A stretch of DNA of 64,000 nucleotides from Ophiura sarsii (GCA_035610835.1 CM069442.1:28659798-28723797); one strand, 5' to 3'; counted from the stretch's first letter, positions 1-11,810 are shown. Made by a program: numbers and translations. The notes: a model not told the origin generated them from the letters alone.

Positions 1-960
1 AGCAATGGCTGGATAATAAGCATAACATGGCATCATAAAGAACTATATCAACTACCACTGGCTCTTTGTGTGTGATCACATTTTTATGGTGTTTCCAAAG
101 GTTGTACTCGACAGCAGAACTACATAATCGAGGAATGAAAAGATGATAAGTGCATCTGTTATAAAGACAAAGATGGTTGTTGCAGCACATAGGATCAGTG
201 TCTCCAATAAAACGCAAACTCTTCAGGAGGAAACGTTGAAGCCGATACATATGATACAAGGCTTGCCTACCATTTACTAAAACAGTTCCAGGACAGAATG
301 TTGTTATCCGTGCAACAGAAACTAATGTCATGATCATCCTCTTGTATCATGCAAATCAGCTAAACGGCTGCAATGTGCGGATGGACATTGGGAATTCAAG
401 TAATAACACTAGAAGGTGTGTCGATTTGTTGATATATCTGCACTAGCAAATCATCTTGGTCTATGCACAGCATTGTCAGGGTAATTATATCATGCTCTGA
501 CAGGTGTGGTCATACACATTATCCTTCTTAAGGAGAGGAAAGGTTAACCCACTGAATAAAGTTGAATTTGTTTCTCAAACTAGAACGGCTGACAACATCA
601 GAGAGAACGTCTTTGTTGATTATGATACATGTACACTTTTTGAACAATATTATGTGCTTTCTCTATAGTAAGGGAACGTTGTCATCCATGAGAAATACAG
701 ATCGAGCAACAGACCGTCTGTTGCAAAACATTTCAAGGTGCATCTATATATGGCATTACTATGGAAGAATAGACACATAATTACACTACTAGAGAACCTT
801 GAGCCCACACATCTTGGTTGGAGAGAGGTAAATGGCGTTTACCTACCGTGATGGTTTATTGGTAATCAAATTCCAACCACGCTGTCTGACACCATTGAAG
901 TTCATGATGACGAAGAAGAATCAGTGGATGTGGAAAAAGATAGTAATGAGGATGATGATT
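1..960 (+). pseudogene. Broken transposon-type ORF of a family widespread in invertebrate genomes
   Basis: No open frame survives, but pieces in different frames line up as one protein: EADT...TRLAYHLLKQ, then QNVVIRATETNVMIILLYHA, then MDIGNSSNNTRR, then ANHLGLCTALSG, then an acidic tail ending DDEEESVDVEKDSNEDDD before a stop at about 960. I recognise the VVIRATxTxVMIILLYH ... CxALxG pattern as one common in uncharacterised, probably transposon-borne, invertebrate proteins; I cannot name its superfamily. Several stops and frameshifts make it non-functional. The 5' end lies outside the window. Confidence 0.5.
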
Positions 961-1059
961 GAAATATGGACTGAATAGGTCAAATACATCCACCATCAAA
1001 ACAAAATCTTTAATAAAGACCAACAACATCTAAGATCATCATTAAGGTTATAAATGTTG

Positions 1060-1640
1060 GTGTTAAAAATGTCAAAATTGCCAAATAAAACTTATGAAGA
1101 GGGTCATTGAATGTATTTTTCTTGGAATCTGTACAGGCATAATGTAGGCTTGTGAAAGACATCTGTACAAACCATCTGAGTTTTTATAAAACAAATTGCA
1201 AAAGATAACAATTTGGCCAACAAATTGACATTTTTGGCAAAAATAAATTGTCAAAATGATATAGAAACGCCATAAATTGTGTTCAAAAATGCCACTTTAG
1301 AACTCAGAACCCTTCATTGACCTAACACAATCTTGAAAAAAACATGATTACCATACTTTGATGATGTATAAACAAAAATGTAAAAAATGACACTTTGGCC
1401 TAAAAATTGACGTTTTTGGCAAATAAGTTGTCAGAATGATATAGAAACACTATAAATCGGGATCAAAAATGTCAAGTTAAACTTAGCACTTTCCATTTAC
1501 TTAAACCAAGCTTGAAAAAAAAAAGGTTAACCATACTCTGACGACTTTTTTAAAAAATGGTGAAAAATTGCATTTTGGGTCAAAAAATGGCCAAAACAGC
1601 CAAAATGTCGTGAGTGGCGTCAATAAGACTCACTTTTTTA
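1060..1640. repeat. Degenerate AT-rich tandem repeat, period about 180 bp
   Basis: The strings GTCAAAATGATATAGAAAC (about 1252) and GTCAGAATGATATAGAAAC (about 1431) and the neighbouring TTCAAAAATGCCACTTT / ATCAAAAATGTCAAGTT recur about 180 bases apart, with a third weaker unit on each side. No coding potential is seen. Confidence 0.5.
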
Positions 1641-1803
1641 AAATCAGCACCATTTTTTACATATAAAAAGCTTGTCAGACCTTCCTTAGGGAAAAGTCTG
1701 ATTAAAGGCATTTATCTCCTAGGGAATTCCATTTGAAATCCATACACCTCCTACGGAAGATATTGCCTTAATCATCTACATATATAGGAAGTGTGAATTT
1801 TAA

Positions 1804-2720
1804 ATGGGGTTACCTACCTGTGAGCTGGCCGGCCTCTTACCGTGTGACAAATTGGTGCAGACGGCGGCACACGGTGAGGACACACGGTGGGCCGTTTCTT
1901 ATCCGTTGAACACGTTGCCGGTGACATTGCCGGCCATGTCTAATAGAAAAACAACAGAGTCCAAACAATCAGTAAACCATTTCAACGGGTGCATTGAATT
2001 TTGATGGTGGTCACCGGGTCCATACCGTTATATACCCGGTCTATGCGAGGTCCTCACCGGCCTGGAACCGGGCTTACCGTCCTCATACGTTGCTAGCTTA
2101 CCGTTCTCACCGGGTGCATAACACCTCCTCATCTTCGGTCCATACCGCTCTACACCGGGTCTGTACCGGGTTCTCACCGGCCTGGTACCGGGCTCACTGG
2201 CCTCATACAGGTAGCTTACCGTTCTCACCGTGTCCTCACCGTGTGCATACCACCTCCATACCGGTTCCTAACCGGTCGGAACGCCTGGGTACCGGCCGAA
2301 ACCGCTCTTTTTAAGCTGAGCGCTCAAGCTCGCCGCTTCATTTGCATTCCGGAATTCGTACGACCAACATCTATAATACAACATGCCTGCTGAGAGTCCG
2401 TTCCGCGAACGGTTACCAGGCTGCATGCGGCCGTTCGCAGCCCATCGCTAAGATGATCGACGTCCACCACCGCCCTGCGAACGGGCACGAAACGGGTGCA
2501 AAACGGGTGCGCCGTCCTTATATAGGGCTCTCATCGTTCGCCGCCGCTTTTACTCACCCGCCAGGAGTTTTGAGCATGTTCAAAACTCCGGTGGCCGGCA
2601 AAGTCCCCCTGAACGTGTTCAACGGACGGGAAACGGCCCATCGTGTGTGCCGCCGTCCGCACCCATTTTTCATACGGTAAGGGGCCGCCCAGCTCACACG
2701 GATACATGTGAGGGGCCCAT
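1804..2720. mobile_element. GC-rich non-autonomous DNA element with TIRs of about 115 bp
   Basis: An island of high GC in AT-rich surroundings. Its two ends (about 1812-1936 and 2590-2705) are imperfect inverted copies of each other: GTGAGCTGG...GACGGCGGCACAC...GGGCCGTTTC...GTTGAACACGTT on the left, and its reverse complement on the right. The interior carries a diverged tandem duplication of about 120 bp (2018-2138 and 2139-2256) rich in ACCGG and TACCG. No transposase is seen. It is best read as a GC-rich TIR element rather than a gene-associated CpG island. Confidence 0.65.
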
Positions 2721-2724
2721 AAGT

Positions 2725-3570
2725 GATTGATAATAATAATACAAAATACTTATATATAGAGCGCCCACAACAAGTTCTCAAAGCGCTATACAAAGAAAAA
2801 AAATACAATACATAAAATACAAAATATAAGCTAAACCATTTGGAACGGTATAGTTGCACTCCGAGTTTCACGCTTGTGCGATCATCAGACAATTGGTTGC
2901 TATTCTGTGTATTATACCGGGGAAGATCGTTGGTTATTGCGGACGTGGTTGTATATATGCCAGTTATTGCGAACGTGATTGTTATTAGGATATGTCTCTG
3001 GAACAGTTCGTAAGTTAGAACTTGTTTACCGCCAAATTCAAATTTCCCGCCAAATAACTGATTTAGCAGTGTCCAAAGTGTACTTACTTTAAGCTAATGC
3101 CATGACGTCATACACAATATATGAGAAACATACAGAAACAGCCTATCAAAAATGACAAAGGGCCTGCACACACAACAATCACAAGCAGAAAAAAGAACAG
3201 ATAAACAAAGCTGAAGATAAGTTTTCAAAACTATACGTGTAATATTATATACATTATATAAAAAAATCCAACCACCCAAAAATATTATCCTAATCTATTT
3301 AGCTTAGGCACATATATGTATATGTGCCGTATATGCACTTAAACATGTTAAAGAGATGACATGAATCAAATGTTACAATGTTACAATGTAAATCATGGCA
3401 AATATACATAAAATAATTATTTGTACCATATTGATAATAATTGACGCGTCACCCTTCTTACTGTATTACGAGGCACATTGCTCCATATCCATATAGTGCT
3501 AAAACATGACTGTTCCAAGATAGACATTCACTTCAGAGCACAAAGGTACAACTGGCCAACAGGCATTGAA
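2725..3570. repeat. Dispersed 0.8 kb repeat, copy 1 (starts with a minus-strand L2/CR1-type 3' tail)
   Basis: It begins with AATAATAATAC...GAGCGCCCACAACAAG...AAAGCGCTATAC, the reverse complement of a typical L2/CR1 3' end with an ATT tail. It continues through TATACCGGGGAAGATCG and AGGGCCTGCACACACAAC to the block TGACTGTTCCAAGATAGAC. The same series recurs at 3583-4032, 12385-12680 (last part), 13050-13680 and 36240-37070. Confidence 0.7.
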
Positions 3571-3582
3571 ACAAACTCTAAG

Positions 3583-4032
3583 TGATTGAAGTAATAATAA
3601 TACAAAATACTTATAGAGCGCCCACAACAAGTTCTCAAAGCGCTATACGAAGAAAAAAATACAATTACATAAAATACAAAATATAAGTTAAACCATTTGG
3701 AACGGTAGTTGCACTCCGAGTTTCACGCTTGTGCGATCATCAGACAACTGGTTGCTATTCTGTGTATTATACCGGGGAAGATCGTTGGTTATTGCGGACG
3801 TGGTTGTATATGCCAGTTATTGCGAACGTGATTGTTATTAGGTTATGCCTCTGGAACAATTCATAAGTTAGAACTTAATTCAAATTTCCCGCCAAATAAC
3901 TGATTTAGCAGTGTCCAAAGTGTACTTACTTTAAGCTAATGCCATGACGTCATACAAAATATATGAGAAACATACAGAAACATTATATCAAAAAAAGACA
4001 AAGGGCCTGCACACACAACAACAATTACAAGC
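3583..4032. repeat. Dispersed 0.8 kb repeat, copy 2, cut short at 4032
   Basis: Near-identical to the first half of copy 1. The series stops at ...CAACAACAATTACAAGC, where copies 1 and 5 continue with AGAAA; the next sequence is the retrotransposon tail starting at 4033. The junction therefore marks an insertion point. Confidence 0.7.
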
Positions 4033-4755
4033 ATTTATCTGTTGTTAGGCGCTCAAAAATGTCTTTATTATTATTATTATTATTATTATTCAAAGGGGGG
4101 GGGGGGGCGTTTTCAAAACAAAAAAAAATCACCGGAAGATTTTTGTGAGTCAATTATGCGCGTGTAGCGCGCGAAAAATTTCGAATTTGCACCTATTTTG
4201 TGCACGATCGAGGTACATGTTGGCTCTAAACAAGCTTGTAGCAAAGAATATTGCATTTTGGGAAGACAAATGCGCGCGAAATTTTTTCATCTGTGTACAA
4301 ATTTTCCGGGGAAGATTTTCAAAGGGGGGGGGGGGGGGGGGGGCGATCGCCACCATCGCCCCCCCTTCTTACGGGCCTGGACTAAATAAGTGGGTATGCC
4401 GACTATAGTTTTATGTCAAATCTCAACATAATTGAGGCTACCGACGTAACGGATGCGCCAAAAAGTGGCTCTATAAGTTGTAAAATAAGCTGAAACCATC
4501 TAAAAATGCTCATTTATTGTTTTGTTCATAAAATACATGAGACGTACTCCAAAGTGTTCAAAATCTTCAGTTGTATGCTAACACTAAATAAATGACACGT
4601 ATTCAGAGAACATTTCAATGTCAAATGCGGAAATTGTCCAATTTCCAATTTGGTGCATTTATTCATATACAGGCTGTCCCAAAATGATATACCGTAGTAG
4701 GCTGCGCCTACCCATCGATGCCCATCATTAAAATCAATGAGATTCAGGTCCAGGT
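4033..4755 (+). repeat. Left 0.73 kb direct repeat flanking the L2-like element
   Basis: It starts with ATTTATCTGTTGTTAGGCGC, (ATT)n and a 13-G tract, then two copies of a GCGCGTGTAGCGCGCG unit, a 20-G tract, and unique sequence ending GATTCAGGTCCAGGT. It matches 6186-6925 almost base for base apart from G-tract lengths. Glycine-rich ORFs inside it are artefacts of the G tracts. Confidence 0.85.
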
Positions 4756-6236
4756 AAATTCTTTATCTTGTTATACTACCAAACCCAAAATGACCTGTTG
4801 AGAGCTGTAGATCATCACCAGGAAGCCATTTTAGTGTTACTTGATTATTCCGCGGCGTTCGATACAATTGACCATCAGACTGTTATCAGACGCCTGCGCG
4901 AACGCTACGGAATCAACGGTACTCCATTGAGATGGTTTCAATCGTATTTAACTGGTCGCAAACAGTCGGTTGATATTGGTGGAGTTTTATCAGATCCACG
5001 TGTTTTGATGGAAGGAGTTCCTCAAGGTTCAGTGCTCGGGCCTACGATATTTACCATGTACACTGCTCCAATTGGTGACATCATCAGTGCTCACGGCTTA
5101 CGTAACATGACCTACGCTGACGACACACAAATATACTTGATATTGAATCAATCGGATCATTCCAATGCTATTTCGAGCCTGGAGAAGTGTATTTGCGATG
5201 TTAAGTCATGGAGCATTAGAAACAAACTCATGTTCAATGATTCGAAGACCGAGGTGGTTCACGTGTCTTCCAAGTTCAAGAAATCGCCATCGTTTCCGAG
5301 AATAGCCATAGGTGATTTGACTATTGACATCAGCAATTCTGCCAAAAGCCTGGGTGTTATATTTGACAATACGCTGCAAATGAAAGACCATGTTAAAGGC
5401 ATTGTAAGAGCTGCTTCATTTGCCATCTACAAGATTGGGCAACTTTCAAAGTACCTTGATCGCAGTTCCATCGAGCGGCTTGTGCATGCGTTTGTTTCGT
5501 CAAGGCTTGATTCATGTAATAGTCTGTTATACGGACTTCCTGCTGGCGAACTTGCAAAGTTACAGCGAGTTCAAAATGCGGCAGCAAGGCTGGTAACTCG
5601 TACCAAGAAACATGATTATATTAGTCCAGTACTTCACGATCTGCACTGGCTACCAATTCATCACCGCATCGCATACAAAATCGTACTTCTAACTTTCAAA
5701 AGCATCCACGGAATGTCGCCCGATTATATCACTGATCTCATACCGCAATACAAGCCGACTCGCTCACTACGTTCTTCATCTCAACTTCTTCTGAAACATC
5801 CCGGCATTTGTAGGACAATTACATACGGTAGCAGATCTTTTTCAGTAGCTGCACCAACCATCTGGAATTCCTTGCCTGCTGACATTCGTGCAATACAATC
5901 ACTTGTTGCTTTCAAGAAAGCTTTAAAGACTTATTTCTTCAGATGTACTGATTAACATTTTTGTATGAACTTGCTTTGTGATTTTTGTACAGCGGGACTG
6001 TAATTTTTTATTCATTTCTCATGTTTTTAATATTGTGTATAATGTGTATAATGTGTAGCTTAAGACCATTTGATTTTATCATGTTAATCATAGTTGACTG
6101 CAGTGACCAAATCTTTTGTTGTTTCGCTCTTATGTTTTTGGTTCATCTGCAGTCAGCTATGATGTTTTTGTAAAGCGCCTAGAGAATTTATCTGTTGTTA
6201 GGCGCTCAAAAATGTCTTTATTATTATTATTATTAT
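4756..6236 (+). mobile_element. 5'-truncated L2/CR1-like non-LTR retrotransposon with intact RT core
   Basis: An open frame at 4768-5955 (395 residues) encodes the reverse transcriptase core and C-terminal region: motif A LLDYSAAFDTIDH (residues 24-36), motif B GVPQGSVLGP (83-92), catalytic YADD (116-119), then the usual C-terminal LVHAFVSSRLDSCNSLLYGLP and FKKALKTYFF end. The endonuclease and ORF1 are missing, so it is a dead-on-arrival 5'-truncated copy although its RT frame is uninterrupted. The 3' UTR ends GTAAAGCGCCTAGAG...GGCGCTC followed by (ATT)n near 6236, the usual form for L2/CR1-group elements. Confidence 0.88.
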
Positions 6237-6243
6237 TATTCAA

Positions 6244-6274
<31 letters not shown>

Positions 6275-6925
6275 GTTTTCAAAACAAAAAAAAATCACCG
6301 GAAGATTTTTGTGAGTCAATTATGCGCGTGTAGCGCGCGAAAATTTTCGAATTTGCACCTATTTTGTGCACGATCGAGGTACATGTTGGCTCTAAACAAG
6401 CTTGTAGCAAAGAATATTGCATTTTGGGAAGACAAATGCGCGCGAAATTTTTTCATCTGTGTACACATTTTCCGGGGAAGATTTTCAAAGGGGGGGGGGG
6501 GGGCGATCGCCACCATCGCCCCCCCCCCCTTCTTACGGGCCTGGACTAAATAAGTGGGTATGCCGACTATAGTTTTATGTCAAATCTCAACATAATTGAG
6601 GCTACCGACGTAATGGATGCGCCAAAAAGTGGCTCTATAAGTTGTAAAATAAGCTGAAACCATCTAAAAATGCTCATTTATTGTTTTGTTCATAAAATAC
6701 ATGAGACGCAGGCCTACTCCAAAGTGTTCAAAATCTTCAGTTGTATGCTAACACTAAATAAATGACACGTATTCAGAGAACATTTCAATGTCAAATGCGG
6801 AAATTGTCCAATTTCCAATTTGGTGCATTTATTCATATACAGGCTGTCCCAAAATGATATACCGTAGTAGGCTGCGCCTACCCATCGATGCCCATCATTA
6901 AAATCAATGAGATTCAGGTCCAGGT
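6186..6925 (+). repeat. Right 0.73 kb direct repeat flanking the L2-like element
   Basis: Same sequence as 4033-4755, beginning inside the retrotransposon 3' tail and ending GATTCAGGTCCAGGT. The first G tract is 29 here against 13 on the left, and the second 14 against 20. The period between the copies is 2153 bp. Confidence 0.85.
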
Positions 6926-7030
6926 TTTTTCATCATCTTTGACATAACCATTTCATTAAAATGTTACGATCACGAATATCGGAATTATTTCACCTCTTTG
7001 GCAAAGTACAAAAGGGTGGGGGTGTGTGTG

Positions 7031-7263
7031 TTAACACTTTCCACGCGGCAGGCGTCTATGAACCGAACAAAATGTTTCAAAAATGTCAAAATGATTGAAT
7101 TTCCATCACCATATTTGGAATCACCACAAGAAATACATTAAAATAAGTACAAATATACCTTGTATTGATTCACTAATTCTTGAGATTACTTGAAATTTCG
7201 GAAAGGCTTTTGAAACATCTGTTTTGTGTGGTAAAACTAAAATAGCCGCGTGGAAAGTTTTAA
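7031..7263 (+). mobile_element. piggyBac-like MITE, copy 1
   Basis: It starts TTAACACTTTCCACGCGGC and ends GCCGCGTGGAAAGTTTTAA. TTAA at both ends plus a CMCTTT terminus is characteristic of piggyBac-type elements. No ORF of note. It is the reference for the other copies in this window. The following 7264-7790 shows nothing I recognise. Confidence 0.75.
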
Positions 7264-7796
7264 ACTTGTTTGAAAGAAACATAAATAGTCTCTCAATGCC
7301 TTGTCTGCTATTGTTCCCGTCTGTTATAAACTGTTGTTCGTTATGGTTGTTCAAATCATTAACATCCTTTAATTTGAAGAGTAAAAATGGATCGTCACAC
7401 ATCACTTAAGTGTGACGAACTTCTTTATGTGTTAGGGTGTACTTTGTTTTACTTTGATTTCATTGCAATATTGTAGATTCTTTACCATGTTTACAGTGGG
7501 TGTGGTTTTGGATGTCACTGGACTGTGATTGGTGTTTTATTGCTGATTTTCATCCGATACGCAATATAAACTGCTCACAAAAAGTATCGAAACACTTAGA
7601 AATGATCCAATACATAACGGCTCGAAAGGGTATGCATTAATCGAAGCAAATAACCTAGTGCATAATTTTGTTCTGCGTATTTTGACACCTCGATCGTTGA
7701 GATACGATGTTGCGGGGCGGAGTTATTGTCATTTCAATGATCGTGGGTCCACTTTCCAAAGTGACACTCATCCCTATTGAAAATCACGAATTTGAT

Positions 7797-8386
7797 CGCG
7801 TTAGCAAAGTCGCCGGCGTATGCGTTGTGCGTGTAACCCAGCGTTGCCATATGCGCGTGTGCTAAAGAACGCAATTAATTCGAAGCAAGAAGTTGGTAAA
7901 CAGCTCGATGGATTCGCCGATTTTATAAAGGGGGAAAGTTGTTGTACGTTTAGAGAATAAAACATAGTTCTTAGCTGTTTTGCTATATATAGACGATGGT
8001 CTTATAGTGTATAGGCTGTACCATATTTTGAGTCGTGTATGGTCGCCGCAGGCGTCAATACACGACGACACAAATATGGTACAGCCTATACATTATAAGA
8101 CCATCGTCTATAGCAAAACAGCTAAGAACTATGTTTTATTCTCATTCTAATATTTAGTTTATTAGTTATTAGTTATTTTGATCTTTTATCATAAAATAAC
8201 GCAGTTTGTTAGATTTATTTTAAACAAACAACAACAAATTTCCCCCTTTATAAAATCGGCGAATCCAGCTGTTTTCCAACATCCTGCTTCAAATTAATCG
8301 CGTTATTTAGCACACCCGCACCTGTCATCGCTGCGTTATACCCACAACGCATACGGCGGCGACTTTGTGTAGGGGACGCTAACGCG
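7797..8386. repeat. Large imperfect palindrome, arms of about 250 bp
   Basis: The left arm (CGCGTTAGCAAAGTCGCCG ... AAACATAGTTCTTAGCTG ... GGCTGTACCATATTT) is repeated inverted after a short centre near 8045 with CGCCGCAGGCG. The right arm is interrupted by about 100 unmatched bases (8143-8240). It is a fold-back type element; a decayed third copy is at 9363-9475. Confidence 0.8.
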
Positions 8387-8395
8387 ATGACGCCA

Positions 8396-8557
8396 GTGGC
8401 GTAGCTCAGGGGGGGGGGGGGGGGGCCTGACAGAAAAAAACATTTGTGCCCCCGCCCCCAGCCCCTCTAAAAAAAAAAAAAAAGGAGGAAAAAATGAAAA
8501 ATCGGAAAATAATGAAAAATCGGAAAATAATGATAAAAGACCGAGATGGCGGGCGGT
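8396..8557 (+). repeat. GGCGTAGC-type element fragment with 17-G tract
   Basis: CAGTGGCGTAGCTCA precedes a G run at 8409-8425, then A- and C-rich sequence and a small tandem (GAAAAATCGGAAAATAAT twice). GGCGTA(G/C)C next to a G tract recurs at 10536, 31876, 57084 and 57875 and inverted near 33715 and 33950. Confidence 0.5.
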
Positions 8558-9190
8558 TATACACCCATCAAAATATGTAAGTTCCCCCCTAGCATATACT
8601 AGAATATTTCCAAAAATATTTGATAGATTTAAATAATTTTCAGCTAGAAAGATGCAACCAATTGTTAGGCACATTTTGATACCAAATTTGTTGGCCTTGA
8701 GACAATGCAACGATACGAAATTGTGCCGTTTATCAATTTTTATACAGAAAAAAAAGTGGCACTAAATCTCACTGGCTATGGCTGGTTTTTCCATAAATTA
8801 ACAGACATTTACTTGGTGGATTTTCATGCACGGACATGGGAATCTACCAAACAATTTTTTGTGGCATCATTTCAAGAAAATCAATAAGCAGATCATAATC
8901 CTGTGCACCAAGACACGGTAGCATTTATTGTCTAAAATGTTTGTTAATTTTATGGACAAAACCAGTCATAGCCAGTGAGATTTAGTGCCACTTTTTTTTC
9001 TGTATAAAAATTGATAAATGTCACAATTTCTTATCGTTGCATTGTCTCAAGGCCAACAAATTTGGTATCAAAATGTGCCTAACAATCGGGTGCATCTTTC
9101 TAGCTGAAAATTATTTAAATCTATCAAATATTTTTAGAAATATTCTAGTATATGCTAGGGGGGAACTTACATATTTTGATGGGTGTATAT
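8558..9190. repeat. Fold-back element, arms of about 242 bp, spacer about 145 bp
   Basis: Arms at 8558-8799 and 8944-9190 are inverted copies (TATACACCCATCAAAATATG ... AGTGGCACTAAATCTCACTGG and reverse complement) with few mismatches. Short ORFs inside are by-products. Nested between the palindromic repeats at 7797-8386 and 9270-9480. Confidence 0.85.
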
Positions 9191-9269
9191 TGGTATATTC
9201 AGCCCAAATAGGCAAAATAGTACATGTACTGTGCGATTGTTTTTGACCGTGCGAAATTTTTTGAACCTC

Positions 9270-9480
9270 ATATATAATAATGTTGTTTGATTATTATTTT
9301 TGTTGTTAAAATAAATCTAACAAACTGATTAAAGACCAAAATAACCAATAATCTAAATATGAATGAGAATCAAACATAGTTCTTAGCTGTTTTGCTATAT
9401 ACGACTCCATGGTACAGCCTTTACATTATAAGACCATCGTATATAGTATTAGAACCATATTTTATTCTCTAAATACAAAT
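9270..9480. repeat. Decayed palindrome copy with GACCATCGTATATAG core
   Basis: Repeats parts of the 7797-8386 element: TGTTGTTAAAATAAATCTAA, AAACATAGTTCTTAGCTG and ACATTATAAGACCATCG, with a shortened centre. From 9480 to about 10530 I see no gene; a TACAGGGTGAGTCAAAA string at 9498, a common DNA-transposon end, is the only signal. Confidence 0.6.
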
Positions 9481-10535
9481 CTGATGTTGGTTTGTATACA
9501 GGGTGAGTCAAAATATTCAGGTCCCGTTTTTAGAAAATCACGACAAATACTTTTGTTAAAAATTAACCAATGTCTTCATTGCATATATGGGTACACTAGC
9601 TACTTCTTTATACTTGAATTTATACATGAAAGTGTTCCAAATATACCCCATTGTCCATTGTAGGCATTGTGAATACCAACACGCCATTGATTGACATTTC
9701 AAAATGCGTGAGTTAAACTTTTGCATTCATAGAGGTACCTTGGAAAAGTGCACATATCTCCCGTTTGAAATGACCAATTTGAATTAAATGAAATTCAAGT
9801 TATAGCTGACAATGCGTTCGGTGCATATTAATAATTATATTATTTTTATGCATATTAGCTGGTTTAAAATATCGGTTGGGCCCGCTGATACTAGGGGAGA
9901 GCCTTGCTTTTATTTTGAAATAGGATTGCGTACAAGTAGCGTATAGTCAGTGTCATAATGCTATGGTCAACTCCATTCTATGCGTGCGAACTTGTGTGCA
10001 TTCGTATGTGCGTAAACCCAGAGGTGCGTACCGGGCACATTCCAAAAATGACCGCGCGTCAATCGTGATATCGTCACGCACGTTAGTTAGCACATTTCAG
10101 GCATCTGGACGCAGCTCCGCGAACAACGACGAAACATGCTCGTGTGAAATAGCTTGAATTTAGTAATATATCATTATACCATTATGACAGTGATTATAGA
10201 CAGTGAAGCTAGCAGTTAGCATTTGCGCAAACGCGACACGCAACGCGATACCACGGTATGATTACGCGGCAGTACGCGCAACGCACAATGTTGTTCAATT
10301 TTAGTGGCATTTATGAGCCAAATCTGAGAGGTGATTTGCTGTTTTTGGAGCAAATTGTTAACCAATTTCACTGGAATAAACTTTAACACACCGTTATTTC
10401 CTCGATATTGCATGCAAATTATGCGCCACTTTGATCAAAACTAACGGAGACATAAGGATAACAAACACACACACCCCACACAGATTTATAGTAAGATGCT
10501 CGCAGCAGCAATGAACATGATGAGTTCAGCACTCA

Positions 10536-10600
10536 GTCAGTGGCGTACCCAGCTTTTGGAAACTGGGGGTGGGGGGAGAGGGGGGGGGGGGGGGGGGGGG
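10536..10600 (+). repeat. GGCGTACC element start with 21-G tract
   Basis: CAGTGGCGTACCCAGC followed by mixed and pure G runs (10580-10600). The rest up to 11230 shows no supported feature. Confidence 0.45.
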
Positions 10601-11232
10601 TATAGTTACGAAAGTCATGATGTACCGACAAAAAAATCGCAAAAATGACCCAATTTTCTTCTTCTCGTCAGTAGCTGAAATATTGAAAAGTGGGGGTAGC
10701 GATGGCATTGTCAACAATAGCTGAAAAAAATCGCCTGGTAGAAATCGCAAATCTACCCAGTCAGAAGTCAAGGCATGAAAATACCGTCTATGTTCGCCCC
10801 GGCCGCCAGTGAAGTGAGATTTCAAAAATAAATAAAAATACAGTCGCTCACACCAGGCCGTGAAAGCCGTGAACCGCGTAACGTATTTTTGAAGGTACCA
10901 CTCTCTTTTTTTTAAAGTTTGGAGCAAATCAGCAAAATTACAAATATCGGTCGTATAGGAAATAAGAAAATCGATTCAAGGACATATTAGCCGATTGGCT
11001 TCTTATTTACATAACAATTGGCCTTTGTAAATCATGTTCATTGACTAGGGTCTCCATAGTTCAATTGAACGGAATAGTCAACACAATATATTTATAGGGT
11101 ATTCTTTATCGCAGTGAAATTGCAAAAGAAGAAAAAAATATCATTCAACATTCAATAAATATTGCGAACGATATGCAATCCTGTCAATTTCTAAAAATAA
11201 AGTGTAAATAACAAACAGAAAAAAGTATAACA

Positions 11233-11306
11233 ATCCTAGGATTCGAACCACTGACCTCATGATTATGAAGCCGGCGCTTTGCCGACTGAGCTAATGAAGA
11301 CTACAC
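11233..11306 (-). pseudogene. Degenerate tRNA-Met-like sequence (CAT anticodon)
   Basis: On the minus strand an A-box-like TTAGCTCAGTCGG, the string CTTCATAATC with anticodon CAT after T33, and a perfect B-box GGTTCGAATCC are correctly spaced. The anticodon and T stems pair poorly (2 of 5 positions each), so this is a tRNA-derived fragment or pseudogene, not a working tRNA. Confidence 0.5.
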
Positions 11307-11810
11307 ATAGATATTTAGAAAATAAAATACATAAAGTTCAAAATACGAATATCACATGAATCGGGGCAAAAATGCGGCCTAAAATGCTTTATATTTCGAT
11401 TATTGTGCGTTTTTAACATAGGATTATCGCCCAAAAGTTGATTATATGCTGAAGGAGATTGTAATTCTGATTTCATTATAATGCATAACACTACTTTTCG
11501 AAACGATTCTAGACACCTTAGTATTTCGTTCGTACATAAAATGTTGGCCATTACGTTTTTTCGATTGGAATTCGGCGCGGCAAATCTATTGCACCATGGG
11601 TATTATTACATGGAAACACGGAGACTCAGATACGTAGGGAGTCATGTGATTTTTGTCCAGGACAAACACTTGAGATGTACACGCCCCTTTAATTGATTTG
11701 GTTTTAATTTATGCTACTTATAATTTTAATTCTACTAGGTAGGCCCTATTTAAAAATAGTAAACAATTAGATAAATGCATAACCACCACTCCACAATAAG
11801 CCATTAAAAT

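Noticed and set aside
1804..2720. Possible CpG-island promoter or gene with 106-112 residue ORFs
   Set aside because: Terminal inverted repeats and internal duplications explain the composition; the ORFs have no domain-like pattern and mirror each other on both strands.
4145..4408. Glycine-rich ORFs next to G tracts (also 6116-6553)
   Set aside because: They lie in non-coding direct repeats and owe their length to poly-G; frames differ between the two copies because G-tract lengths differ.
8336..8710. 124-residue minus-strand ORF and its near copy at 9037-9246 on the plus strand
   Set aside because: The shared MHCLKANKFGIKMCL start is the inverted arm of a fold-back element read from both sides.
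11233..11306. Functional tRNA-Met
   Set aside because: A and B boxes are present but the anticodon and T stems do not pair.
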